DNA of 49,940 bases, taken from the NCBI GenBank assembly GCA_005239955.1, contig SBAW01000036.1, positions 1 through 49,940 of the forward strand, written 5' to 3'. Under the pieces are notes generated by a model that was given only the letters and a program-made list of their open reading frames with translations, had not been told where the DNA came from and searched no databases. How positions within the stretch are numbered: position 1 is the stretch's first letter; each line of letters opens with the position of its first letter. The position numbers were made by a program, and so were the translations under genes. Positions 25,822-34,107 of this stretch are shown here, in pieces. The stretch is from a bacterium (GTDB taxonomy: Bacteria; Patescibacteriota; Minisyncoccia; Phycocordibacterales; SBAW01).

Positions 25822-27036
25822 CGAAAACTTCTTTCATCCGCGCAAGGTGTGCGGGGGTAAGTCCGTGGCGGCAGCCAATGAGGAATCCTTTTTTCATAAT
25901 GCGATCAGCGACTGGATATTTCCGCTCCTTCACTCCGGCGGCCTTGAGCGCTTTTGCAAAGCCAGGCTGCTTAAAAATATTACCGGTAAAGATTGGCCGC
26001 GTCTGCACATTTTGTTCTTCAAGATACTTCGTCAGCTCATATCGACTAAAGGGTGCCCCTTCGCGAATCTCAAGCGGGAACGCGAGCCACGCAGTATCGC
26101 TCTTCGGGTGCGTTTCGGGAAGGATGAAGAACTGCTTATAGCGTCTAAAGTAAGCGGTCAGCGCTTTAAAGTTCGCTTTTCGGCGGCGCGCAAACCCGGG
26201 GAAACGCTGAAGCTGCTCGAGGCCAAACGCTGCCGGAATCTCACTACTTTGAAAGTTGTAACCAACCTCGCTAAAGATAAACTTCGCATCATAAGGCTCC
26301 CCATCCAAAGTTCCCGCAAAACGCTTTTTGATAGCCTCTGATTCTTCATAGACTCCAAAAAGTGTTGATTCTCTCCCCCAATTCGAGATAACGAGCGCGC
26401 GGCGCGCGAGCTTCCGGTCATTGACGCAGACCATCCCGCCGGTAGCTGCCGCGGTAATGATGTGCGAGGCGTAAAAGCTCGTTGCGGCGACGTCGGAGTA
26501 AGTGCCGGTTGGCTTCCCCGCAAAGCGGCCTGCGAGCGTGTCGCATGAATCTTCGATAATCTCGAGGTTATGTTTTTTTTGCAATGCGCGCGAGGCGCGC
26601 CATGTCCGGAATGCTTCCGATAAGGAGCGGGATCATGAGCGCGCGGGTCTTCTTGGTAATACGTGACTCAAGCTCATCGATATTGATGGTGTACTTCCCT
26701 GCTTCAACATCGGCGAAAACGGGGACGAGCCCTTTCTGGAGAAGGGGCGCAACGGTAGTTGAAAACGTGAGGGCGGGAGTAATGACTTCCGAGCCTTTGG
26801 GGAGATTAAGCGCTTCAACAGCCGTGAGATTCGCCGACGAACCCGGAATTAACCATAATGCCGTGCTTCTTACCGAAAAGCGCGGCAACGGCGCTTTCAA
26901 ACTTTTTTACTCGATGTCCGGCCGCAAGCTGGAGCGGGTTTTCGAGCACTTCGGCAACTGCACGCTTTTCCTCGCGACCGTATACGGTAGCCGCATAGGG
27001 TACGCGAAGTGGTTCTTTCATTCCTTTCTTTTTCAT
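25799..27036 (-). pseudogene. RfbH/ColD-like PLP-dependent sugar 3-dehydratase broken by two frameshifts
   Basis: Three overlapping frames together encode one protein of about 410 residues: 26815-27036 (N-terminus), 26568-26900 (middle) and 25799-26584 (C-terminus). The first shift is an extra T after GTTAATTCCGGG (VNSG, then SSANLT in the next frame). The second is an A8 run at 26573-26580 where seven A would keep the frame (IAKK-HNLEIIEDS). The fold is DegT aminotransferase, but the catalytic Lys position reads SFYASHIIT, with His as in RfbH (SFYPAHHIT) and ColD, which remove the C3 hydroxyl instead of transaminating. It may be a true pseudogene or two sequencing errors. Its own promoter lies upstream. 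Confidence 0.85.
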
Positions 27037-27051
27037 ACAAAAGCGTCGTTT

Positions 27052-27079
27052 ATTCTAACCGACAACGCCCATTTCGCAA
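27052..27079 (-). promoter_or_regulatory. Promoter of the frameshifted PLP-dehydratase gene
   Basis: The -35 TTGCGA (27074-27079) and -10 TAGAAT (27052-27057) are 16 nt apart. The ATG at 27036 is 15 nt below the -10, giving a leader of about 8 nt without a Shine-Dalgarno site. Confidence 0.55.
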
Positions 27080-27117
27080 TGTGTTAAGAGGACAAAAGGA
27101 CTGGAGCCGACCTCAAC

Positions 27118-27146
27118 CAATGATGGACATCGTATGTCCATCATTG
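27118..27146. repeat. Perfect 13-bp inverted repeat
   Basis: CAATGATGGACAT and ATGTCCATCATTG are separated by CGT. It lies between the GC terminator of the Nudix cassette and the promoter of the next gene. There is no T-run, so it is not a classical terminator. It could be an operator, a transcript-stabilising hairpin, or an end of the inserted cassette. Confidence 0.8.
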
Positions 27147-27160
27147 TTCGCAATGCAAAA

Positions 27161-27185
27161 GGCGCGCGCCAAACCGGCGCGCGCC
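27161..27185 (-). terminator. Intrinsic terminator of the Nudix-like cassette
   Basis: GGCGCGCGCC is repeated with a 5-nt loop (27161-27170 and 27176-27185), forming a 10-bp GC hairpin followed on the minus strand by TTTTGC. It begins 7 nt after the stop codon of the Nudix-like gene and resembles the terminator of the transporter cassette. Confidence 0.75.
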
Positions 27186-27191
27186 CCTCGG

Positions 27192-27719
27192 TCACCTCCT
27201 TCGCCATGCCCCTACCGCAGCGGGTATGAGCGTATCGCGGTGGTGCTCTACCATGCGGCGCGGAAGAGCCAGTGGATGAAAGAACCTCGCCTTCCGACCT
27301 GACAGCTTAGCCAGCTCCTCCGGCACTTGTGCAACGTGGAGGAGAGCGATATAGCGTCCGCGTCTCACGCGCAAATCGAACCATTGCGTGAAGCGTGGCG
27401 TGACACGAATGTCAGCGAGCTCGTCATACCACAAGCGCTCGAGTGCAGTGGTCGGCGACTCGCTTGGCCCATGCGTCACACCGGGCATATTCCATTCATT
27501 CGGCCACGGTTCGGCCGGATTCTCCCGGCGGGTTGGGCGTTTGACGAGCCAGATTTCTCCGGCCCCATTGAAGAGCGCCAACTCTGTTGACACACCCCTC
27601 GTGGAAAGCTGCAGGGCTTCGTAGACGGCAGACGGCAACTGCCGACGCTTCACGTCACGAGCGATGACGCGAAGCAACTGAACGGCCGTTTTGATGCGGT
27701 CGTCGGTCCAGAATGACAT
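27192..27719 (-). CDS. Degenerate Nudix-like protein, foreign-looking cassette gene
   Basis: The protein is 175 residues. From about residue 45 a Nudix-like fold appears: ELALFNGAGEIWLVKRPTR, then WPNEWNMPGV and a weak Nudix box where GPSE, ER and DE stand for the canonical Gx5Ex7REUxEExGU. The missing glutamates make hydrolase activity uncertain. The N-terminal 40 residues are helical and basic. The gene is GC-rich, has a perfect GGAGG site 5 nt before its ATG, and has its own promoter and terminator, like the transporter gene at 7468. It interrupts the gap between a glycosyltransferase and the PLP-dehydratase genes in the same orientation. Function unknown. Confidence 0.75.
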   Translation of the reverse strand: MSFWTDDRIKTAVQLLRVIARDVKRRQLPSAVYEALQLSTRGVSTELALFNGAGEIWLVKRPTRRENPAEPWPNEWNMPGVTHGPSESPTTALERLWYDELADIRVTPRFTQWFDLRVRRGRYIALLHVAQVPEELAKLSGRKARFFHPLALPRRMVEHHRDTLIPAAVGAWRRR

Positions 27720-27724
27720 CTGTC

Positions 27725-27781
27725 CCTCCTATCCTTAACGAACAACGGATGTAGTAGATAGGATTTCTTTTGAGATGTCAA
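27725..27781 (-). promoter_or_regulatory. Promoter and Shine-Dalgarno site of the Nudix-like cassette
   Basis: The -35 TTGACA (27776-27781) overlaps the TGA stop codon of the upstream glycosyltransferase (27778-27780). A -10 is either TCTACT (17-nt spacer) or TATCTA (15-nt spacer). GGAGG lies at 27725-27729, 5 nt from the ATG. Confidence 0.65.
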
Positions 27782-28581
27782 AACCTCCGTATCCGCCCGA
27801 ATAGTGCTCTGAGAAGCGCTGCTTGATACCACTGTCGCGCGAGTTCATGTGCGAGCGGCAGTTTTGTGCCGCGACAAAAGAGTCGCGTGCGAAGAAGTCG
27901 AAAGAGAAATAGTCCGGCAATAAGAGATTCGCGCCAGGCAAGCCGGAGCCACAAACGAAGCGAAAGATTGGTACGTCGTGCCGCTTCAAGTGCGATATAG
28001 CCACGCCACTTCTCTTTCAGATCTTCGACGTCATCGGGAAGTGGCGTATAGAGGTTTGCGGGAAATACCGGCATCGTAATCCCCTTCTTCGGAACGACAC
28101 GCTCGTGAATGGGTTTAATCCACCCTTCAATCGCATCTTTGTGATAGAGCCTCACCTGGCGGGACGGGTACGTACTCGCGCAATCGATCTCCACACCCCG
28201 GACCACATAGATTCGGTTGAGCCAGTAGGCTCCGACTGCCCCCGACGCAATAACCCGCCGCAACTCATTCTTGAAATCGTCCTTCAGGTAATCTCCCGTG
28301 TCGATATTGAGCACCCAGGCCTCGCGCGCAATGTCGGTGCATTGATTACGAATGCCAGAAAAATCCTTTATTGATCCATCCTCACGCAAATAGCGTTTGT
28401 CCTGCATTTCTACCCGAACGCCATAGCGCTCCGCCACCCCGCGCGTCTCATCCCTTGACCATCCGTCACAAATAGCAACATCAGAAAAGTCTTTGACGGA
28501 CTCGAGGAGTATCGGCAATTCTTTTGCCGAATTGTGAGTAGGTATGACCACGGAGCATGGGATAGGCTTGTTGTCATTCAT
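27778..28581 (-). CDS. Family 2 glycosyltransferase (WaaE/KdtX-like)
   Basis: The protein is 267 residues. CSVVIPTHNSAKELPILLES opens the GT-A fold, VAICDGWSRDET and VLNIDTGDYL give the metal and nucleotide-sugar contacts (DTGD in place of DxD), and CASTYPSRQVRLYHKDAI matches the WaaE-type lipopolysaccharide-core glucosyltransferase subfamily. The C-terminus is Arg/Leu-rich and amphipathic. Its stop codon is part of the -35 box of the inserted Nudix cassette. It lies 5 nt after the family 4 glycosyltransferase gene. Confidence 0.87.
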   Translation of the reverse strand: MNDNKPIPCSVVIPTHNSAKELPILLESVKDFSDVAICDGWSRDETRGVAERYGVRVEMQDKRYLREDGSIKDFSGIRNQCTDIAREAWVLNIDTGDYLKDDFKNELRRVIASGAVGAYWLNRIYVVRGVEIDCASTYPSRQVRLYHKDAIEGWIKPIHERVVPKKGITMPVFPANLYTPLPDDVEDLKEKWRGYIALEAARRTNLSLRLWLRLAWRESLIAGLFLFRLLRTRLFCRGTKLPLAHELARQWYQAALLRALFGRIRRF

Positions 28582-28586
28582 GGCAA

Positions 28587-29579
28587 TTATTTGATCTCTT
28601 CGCGGAGGCGCTCTGCGAGCGCCGTGAGGCTTTCGTGCTCGCGAACATAGGCGCTTTGACGACGGGCCACTTCCTTACGCTCGGCGGGAGAAAGAGAAAG
28701 GGCCGTAGAAAGAGCGCGTGCCACGTCCCCGGAATCATTCTTCGAGCGAAACCTCTCCTCGACAAAATCGAAGGCTTTGCTCGACGTCACGATGGGCACG
28801 CCGCAGGCTGCCGCCTCAAGAACCACTTTATCGTAATTACCGGGGGCGGTGAGATTAATGAGCGCACCAGCCTTTTGATACACCGCGGGCAGCGCATCAT
28901 ACGGTAACGGACCGTGGAATACCACATCGTGACCTTGCGCTTTTTCGCGCAGATGCATTTCATGCTTTTTGTCGGAGAACGACCCCACAATATCAAGCGG
29001 GGCATCAATTGAAACTGCCGCCTCGACAATAATATCGACACGTTTTGCCGGAGCGACGCGCCCCACGTAGAGGGCGCGCGATGGCGCCGTACCATTTTCG
29101 TGCGGCAAAAAGAGTGATGTATCGATGCCCGCCGGCATACGAACCGCATTTCTAAATTGGCTCGTATAGGCGAGAGGGGACGTATGAAAAACGCGCTCTG
29201 CGAGGCGGCTTGCGAGCGATACCTTCCACCCTCCACGATCATGGTTGTACCAAAGATAGAAGGACTTTCCCCAGAGCCACCAGAATAGGAACCCGAGCAG
29301 AATGTATTCCGGGTTCATGTGGACCAGCACGCTGTCATAGTCGCGGCGCAAACGCGTGATAAGTGTAAAAAAGCGCAAGAGATAGGTCATTCTTCCCTTC
29401 CCTTCCTCCTTACCGAGCGAGTGGAGGATGACGTTCCCTGGCAGACTGTAATTACCGCGGCGAAGGCAAATGATCGTGATCTTCTCAAATCTCTTCGCGA
29501 ATTCGTTGGTCCACCGATGGAAGAATCCGAGGACCGGGTCGTCGCGGTCGACGGCTTGAGTCACGATGAGAAGTCTCAT
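28587..29579 (-). CDS. Family 4-type glycosyltransferase
   Basis: The protein is 330 residues with a GT-B fold. It has an N-terminal MRLLIVTQAVDRDDPVLGFF, a middle LYVGRVAPAKRVDIIVEAA, VVFHGPLPYDALPAVYQKA, and a donor-site NYDKVVLEAAACGVPIVTS with the expected conserved Glu. The enzyme would transfer a hexose or similar from a nucleotide sugar to a lipid-linked or surface acceptor. It is 9 nt after the UDP-sugar dehydrogenase gene and 5 nt before the family 2 enzyme. Confidence 0.88.
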   Translation of the reverse strand: MRLLIVTQAVDRDDPVLGFFHRWTNEFAKRFEKITIICLRRGNYSLPGNVILHSLGKEEGKGRMTYLLRFFTLITRLRRDYDSVLVHMNPEYILLGFLFWWLWGKSFYLWYNHDRGGWKVSLASRLAERVFHTSPLAYTSQFRNAVRMPAGIDTSLFLPHENGTAPSRALYVGRVAPAKRVDIIVEAAVSIDAPLDIVGSFSDKKHEMHLREKAQGHDVVFHGPLPYDALPAVYQKAGALINLTAPGNYDKVVLEAAACGVPIVTSSKAFDFVEERFRSKNDSGDVARALSTALSLSPAERKEVARRQSAYVREHESLTALAERLREEIK

Positions 29580-29588
29580 AGGCTACGG

Positions 29589-30446
29589 TTACTTTTTGAG
29601 ACGCGTGGCGCCATAGACGCCCTTAAGGAGGTCGCGATCCTTGTTGGTTGAAAGAAGAAGGTCGATGTTCTTGTCCTCGAGCGCACGCAAAAAGGCCCTG
29701 CCTTTTTTATCTTTTATGTACAGTCGGTCGTAGAGGCGCGCGAGAGAAGCAACGTCTTTAATGAAACAACCTCCACCAGCGCCGCGACCTTTTTTATGGA
29801 CGGGGTTCGCATAGCGGTTTGGAATAAGCGGGTCAGCCGCTATGGCCCTTGCGATAGGTTTCCAATCGACACCGAGGCGTCGTCCCAGATCGTAGATGAT
29901 ATTAAAGGCGATGATTTGAGTGTAGCCGCTAAAATTGTGAGCGTACTTGATGAGCTCCGCTTCTTCGCTGCTACAGGTAAGCGAGAAGTCCGCTTTCGGG
30001 AGAAGTGAGTGGATGAGCTTCGCGGCCGCAATGTGACGCGGTCTGCGCTCGGGCATCCCGACGATCGATGAAAAGGGGTGATCGGTATCGCGCTGCGCCG
30101 TTGCGACACTTAAGAATTCCGGTGAACAAAGAACCGTTATATGTCGAAACTTTTTCTGGAGGCGTCTGGTGATGCCCGGCTGAAGCGTCGATTTGATGAC
30201 GGCGATCTTTCCCCTTCCGACCTGTGAAAGTCCCTCCTCGACAATTCGCGCGTCGAAGCCACGCGGGGTGGTTGGTGTTGGAACGCAGACAAACACCACA
30301 TCGCAGTCCTTGATGCGTTCCTTGTTGACCCGGTACTTCGGTTCAAGCGAGTAGCGGACAACATCGAATTTCCGACGTTCGAAATTGTTGGCATAGCTCC
30401 CGCCCACATATCCCTGCCCAATAAAACCAATTTGTACCTTTTTCAT
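29589..30446 (-). CDS. Short UDP-glucose/GDP-mannose dehydrogenase-family protein
   Basis: The protein is 285 residues with the start at ATG 30446; a longer frame overlaps the upstream gene. GFIGQGYVGGSYANN is the NAD loop, CVPTPT and STLQPG are family motifs, and GRGAGGGCFIKDV holds the catalytic cysteine. Normal UDP-sugar dehydrogenases are about 420-450 residues with a C-terminal nucleotide-sugar domain, which is essentially absent here. The truncated form may have a different substrate or rely on a partner. The gene is 20 nt after the HAD gene and in the same operon. Confidence 0.82.
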   Translation of the reverse strand: MKKVQIGFIGQGYVGGSYANNFERRKFDVVRYSLEPKYRVNKERIKDCDVVFVCVPTPTTPRGFDARIVEEGLSQVGRGKIAVIKSTLQPGITRRLQKKFRHITVLCSPEFLSVATAQRDTDHPFSSIVGMPERRPRHIAAAKLIHSLLPKADFSLTCSSEEAELIKYAHNFSGYTQIIAFNIIYDLGRRLGVDWKPIARAIAADPLIPNRYANPVHKKGRGAGGGCFIKDVASLARLYDRLYIKDKKGRAFLRALEDKNIDLLLSTNKDRDLLKGVYGATRLKK

Positions 30447-30466
30447 ATGCTTTGTAACGCCAATTC

Positions 30467-31012
30467 CTATGACAAGTTTCCTAGGAAAGCGTCTAATTCT
30501 TCCATCGATTCTACCGGTGTGCAATCAACGGTTGGCGCGGCACGCACGAGGACGCGACGCATCCACACCCGCATAACCTCTGGTACTTCGGCCGCAACTG
30601 AATCAAGTTGCATACCGTCGTCATCCACAAACACAATCGGCTGCGGGAGTGGTAGGAGTTTCTTAATCGCATGCCCCTTTAATTCTGACGTGTACACCAC
30701 CCTACTAAAGCGATCAACAATGCCCGTACTTTCTACCTTCGAACGCTGGAGATCTTCATTGCCCCACGTCAGGATCGCAAGATCCTGTGGATTTCGCTTT
30801 TCAAGAAACGCCATGACATCGGGATAAAGAAACTGCCGTAGTTCGCCTGGCTCAAACCGCAAATTGCCATTGAGGATATGAGAATTTGCGAGGGCAGCAA
30901 GCTCCAATTCTTCCCCTATGTGATCTTTGAGAGAGGGTAACTTCTTAAAACAGTAGTCGATAAAGGTATCTGTGTCGAAAATAGTGCGATCAAAATCAAG
31001 GAGGACGGTCAT
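30467..31012 (-). CDS. HAD-superfamily hydrolase
   Basis: The protein is 181 residues. LLDFDRT puts the nucleophile Asp at residue 6 and the general acid Asp at 8. ILTWGNEDLQ is motif II, the Lys in TSELKGHAIKKL is motif III, and IVFVDDDGMQL is motif IV. It is a small-molecule phosphatase or phosphoglucomutase-like enzyme with unknown substrate. It overlaps yvcK by 4 nt (ATGA). Confidence 0.82.
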   Translation of the reverse strand: MTVLLDFDRTIFDTDTFIDYCFKKLPSLKDHIGEELELAALANSHILNGNLRFEPGELRQFLYPDVMAFLEKRNPQDLAILTWGNEDLQRSKVESTGIVDRFSRVVYTSELKGHAIKKLLPLPQPIVFVDDDGMQLDSVAAEVPEVMRVWMRRVLVRAAPTVDCTPVESMEELDAFLGNLS

Positions 31013-32001
31013 AGAAGTGCGGTGAGTGCCTTTGCGAGCTTGTCAGAGTCGTGACGAATGAGGCTTCGCTGAAGTACGTCACCTGAGGGTTTTTTAATCT
31101 CTTCAGGCGATAAAAAATTTTCCCGAATAACACCTCCCTTAAAGGTCCCGATATCATCAACAATCGGAAACTCATGCTGCTCTTTGTACCGCGCAATGAT
31201 GGAGTCAGGGAGTGACGCACTGTTGACGAGCACGTAGTCGGGCGCTCGCCCCACATATTTTTCAATCTCCCGGACGAAGTCCCCGGTTGTGAAGCCGTGC
31301 GTCTGGCCGAACTTGCTCATGAGGTTGGTTATGTAGATGAGCTTGCCTTGCGAAGCACGAATAGCCTGCGGCATGCCATCAACGACGATATTGGCAAGTG
31401 TCGAAGTGTAGAGATCTCCCGGCCCAAGGACAATGAGATCTGCTTCTTTGATGGCCCGCTCCGCCTCCTTCGTAGCCTTCGCCGACGGATCGATCCAGAG
31501 GCGTGTGATGCGCAGCTTTCCATCTCGCCCCGCAACTTCATCGATCGGATCTTCACCCGCAATAACGGTTCCATTCTCAAATTGTGCCATGAGCGTCACA
31601 TCTTTCGTGGTGACCGGAATGACTTTCCCTTTGATGCGCAACACCGATCCGGCAAACTCAATCGCCTTCTCCTCTGAGCCGAGGATGTCCGTCATGGCGA
31701 CAAGGAAAAGGTTGCCGAAATTGTGCCCTGAAAGTCCGTTTCCCCGATCAAATCGATACAAAAAAAGCCGCCGCAGGATGTCGTTGTCATCGGCGAGTGC
31801 CGCGAGCGCCATGCGAAAATCCCCGACGGGAAGATAGCCGAATTCGTCGCGGAGTCTTCCCGTTGAGCCGCCATCATCGGCAACGGTCACAATCGCGGTA
31901 AGCCGCACCCCATCTTTAACATATTTGCGAAGACCAGAAAGCACGGTGTAGGTTCCCGTGCCGCCTCCAATGACAGCGATGTTTTTTGTTCCATTATTCA
32001 T
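31009..32001 (-). CDS. YvcK/CofD-like gluconeogenesis and cell-shape factor
   Basis: The protein is 330 residues with the start at ATG 32001 (a longer frame overlaps the glycosyltransferase by more than 140 nt). IAVIGGGTGTYTVLSGLR, TVADDGGSTGRLRDEF, LPVGDFRMAL and SGHNFGNLFL are the family's phosphate- and nucleotide-binding motifs. YvcK homologues bind UDP-sugars and link central metabolism with peptidoglycan synthesis. The position inside a glycosyltransferase operon fits a UDP-GlcNAc-sensing role, which is an inference. It overlaps both neighbours (8 and 4 nt). Confidence 0.92.
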   Translation of the reverse strand: MNNGTKNIAVIGGGTGTYTVLSGLRKYVKDGVRLTAIVTVADDGGSTGRLRDEFGYLPVGDFRMALAALADDNDILRRLFLYRFDRGNGLSGHNFGNLFLVAMTDILGSEEKAIEFAGSVLRIKGKVIPVTTKDVTLMAQFENGTVIAGEDPIDEVAGRDGKLRITRLWIDPSAKATKEAERAIKEADLIVLGPGDLYTSTLANIVVDGMPQAIRASQGKLIYITNLMSKFGQTHGFTTGDFVREIEKYVGRAPDYVLVNSASLPDSIIARYKEQHEFPIVDDIGTFKGGVIRENFLSPEEIKKPSGDVLQRSLIRHDSDKLAKALTALL

Positions 32002-33106
32002 GGTGATGTGGAGTGCATAGAGCCCACGTATCTTTAAGCGCCCGGAGGTATTCGTCAAGTGTCCACGGATGAATCGCTCGCGCGCACTCTTGTAGTTGTT
32101 TTGCCTTATGTCCCCTGTCTGCCGTTTTCTGTCGGAGCGACGCAATAAGACCCTCTGCGATCCCTCCTGTGTTTCCGATAGGTACTACCTCGATGAGATC
32201 GCGCGGGAGGCCGTGCCCGATTATACCAACATCAGTTGAAACAATGGGGCACAAGGCGCGTGCCGCCTCAAGAAGAACAAGTCCATATCCTTCCGAGGGG
32301 GCGGTATGAAGAAGGAGTGCGGCGTGACTCATAAGTGCCGCCGTGTCGGCGCGCCAACCAAGAAATGTCACGTGTTTTTCAATGTTCAGTGTGCGGGCAA
32401 GGGCTTCCAGGCGGCCGCGCTCGCGGCCGTCGCCAGCGATCACCAGTTTGAATTCGGGAAATTGATGCGCCATGCGCGCGAAACCTTTGATTGCCATATC
32501 GACCCCCTTCTCCTTTTCAAGACGAGATACAACCAAGATAAAGGGAGAAGGGGGTATGGAATCGACGGAACCCTTGTCATGCTCGCGCGCATAAACCGGG
32601 AGAACGACGACAGGGTGAACCTTCGGAAAGCGAGACATGACTGAATGTTTTATTCTATCGGATACAACTCGGACGCAGTCAGCTCGTGGAATGATGAAGC
32701 GCGCAAGAAGCACACGGACAAGGTTGAGAAGCGAGTGGGGTCGAAAGTGTGGGCTGAAGATGTCAGCATGAATTTGTACCTGAAACGCGATCGGCAAACG
32801 TCTTTTGAGCATGAGCCCCACAAGACCAGACTCGAAGGGGTCCTGTGTCGTTACCAAATCCGCCCCTCTTCCCTCCCTCTGACCGATCCGCACGGCATCA
32901 GTGATATAGAAGAACCGAGAACGAGAGTTGGTCGGCACTACCCGCACGTGGGTCCCGATTTGTCGCGCCTGAAGCCCAAGCTCTCGCTTCGCAAAGACGA
33001 TAATGAGATGGGAATCGAGGAGCTGTGATTGCTCGAGCGTCCGGCGCACCACATCGCTTTCCTTGTCAAACAGCCGGCGATCCGATCCGATGGTGATGAG
33101 CCTCAT
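31994..33106 (-). CDS. Family 4-type glycosyltransferase
   Basis: The protein is 370 residues with GT-B architecture. It has VTTQDPFESGLVGLML in the acceptor half, FILVVSRLEKEKGVDMAIKGFA and VIAGDGRERGRLEALA in the donor half, and APSEGYGLVLLEAARALCPIVST as the donor-site motif with its conserved Glu. It is one of three consecutive GT4 genes that overlap by 4 nt, so they are probably translated as a coupled set. Donor and linkage are unknown. Confidence 0.9.
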   Translation of the reverse strand: MRLITIGSDRRLFDKESDVVRRTLEQSQLLDSHLIIVFAKRELGLQARQIGTHVRVVPTNSRSRFFYITDAVRIGQREGRGADLVTTQDPFESGLVGLMLKRRLPIAFQVQIHADIFSPHFRPHSLLNLVRVLLARFIIPRADCVRVVSDRIKHSVMSRFPKVHPVVVLPVYAREHDKGSVDSIPPSPFILVVSRLEKEKGVDMAIKGFARMAHQFPEFKLVIAGDGRERGRLEALARTLNIEKHVTFLGWRADTAALMSHAALLLHTAPSEGYGLVLLEAARALCPIVSTDVGIIGHGLPRDLIEVVPIGNTGGIAEGLIASLRQKTADRGHKAKQLQECARAIHPWTLDEYLRALKDTWALCTPHHHE

Positions 33107-34107
33107 AGTGCCAAAGCGATTCCCTCTAAGTCACTAACGACATCCCCCCACAAGCGCACGTAGGAGAACGCTCTCACACGCTCGCGTGCCGCCGTATAGG
33201 TTTTTTCATCAAGGAGTTCCTCGATGGCCCGTGCGAGTGCCTTTTCGTCGCGGGTGTCAATAAACGCTCCGATAGCGCTAAGTCTCAGGAGGGCGCCGGT
33301 GTCTCTCGTCGCAATGAATGGTTTCCCCGCACGAACGGCATCAGCGAGGGTGTTGGGGTTTACTTCGGAATGGGACGCAACGATGAGTGCGTATGATAGA
33401 GCGACACGGGCACGATGTTCTTCCGGCGGGAGTGCTTTGGTATCGAGTGAAATATCCGGATATTGTTTCTCTATCTCCTTGAAAACTCGCTTCAGGCGTT
33501 GGAGGTTCTTCAGCCGAATAGGTCGGCCGGCAGCAACAAATACCCTGGAACGCGGAAGTTTCTCGGCATCACGCTCCGGAAATACGTTTTCAAGGACATG
33601 GGCTCGCGCCGCATTAAAGCGGTATGCCACGTGCCAAATGTCGCGCTGCCACGCCGTTGTAAAGAGCACCGCATCGGCATACGTAAGGAGGCGTTTTGTT
33701 AATCGGCGAATAAGTCGTTCCTTCAAAGAAAGTGGCCGCGGTGCCAGGTAAAACTCCGACAAGAGGATTTCCTTTCCCGTTCGCTCGACGTAGGACTCCC
33801 ACAGGTAATCGCCGCCGATGCGCACCATAAACTTCTTCCGGAAAAGTCGCGCGAGGAGAAGTGCCGGGAATCCAACACTCCATGTGTCGAGCGCCAAGAC
33901 AATATCCGATCGCATCAGTGCTGGCAGAAGCCGAAGAGCGTATACGAGATGGCGAAGACCGGGCGGAAGAGCTCGCTCAAGCGCTCCATAGGCGACAACG
34001 CGGATAACATGCCCGCGGCGTTTAAGCTCTGCGGCAATCCCTTCGGCGTATTGGGCCGGCCCTGCGACCGCAGGCGGGAGCGACGGTGTTGCGATGAACC
34101 AGTTCAT
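33103..34107 (-). CDS. Family 4-type glycosyltransferase, somewhat divergent
   Basis: The protein is 334 residues with the start at ATG 34107 (ATGA overlap with the previous gene). WFIATPSLPPAVAGPAQYAEGIA is the acceptor-domain start. VLFTTAWQRDIWH and FPERDAEKLPRSRVFVAAGR lead to the donor half, which ends with VASHSEVNPNTLADAVRAGKPFIAT. In the donor site the usual E-x7-E is reduced to an Asn/Asp pattern, so the donor specificity may differ from its neighbours. Middle gene of a GT4 trio. Confidence 0.84.
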   Translation of the reverse strand: MNWFIATPSLPPAVAGPAQYAEGIAAELKRRGHVIRVVAYGALERALPPGLRHLVYALRLLPALMRSDIVLALDTWSVGFPALLLARLFRKKFMVRIGGDYLWESYVERTGKEILLSEFYLAPRPLSLKERLIRRLTKRLLTYADAVLFTTAWQRDIWHVAYRFNAARAHVLENVFPERDAEKLPRSRVFVAAGRPIRLKNLQRLKRVFKEIEKQYPDISLDTKALPPEEHRARVALSYALIVASHSEVNPNTLADAVRAGKPFIATRDTGALLRLSAIGAFIDTRDEKALARAIEELLDEKTYTAARERVRAFSYVRLWGDVVSDLEGIALAL

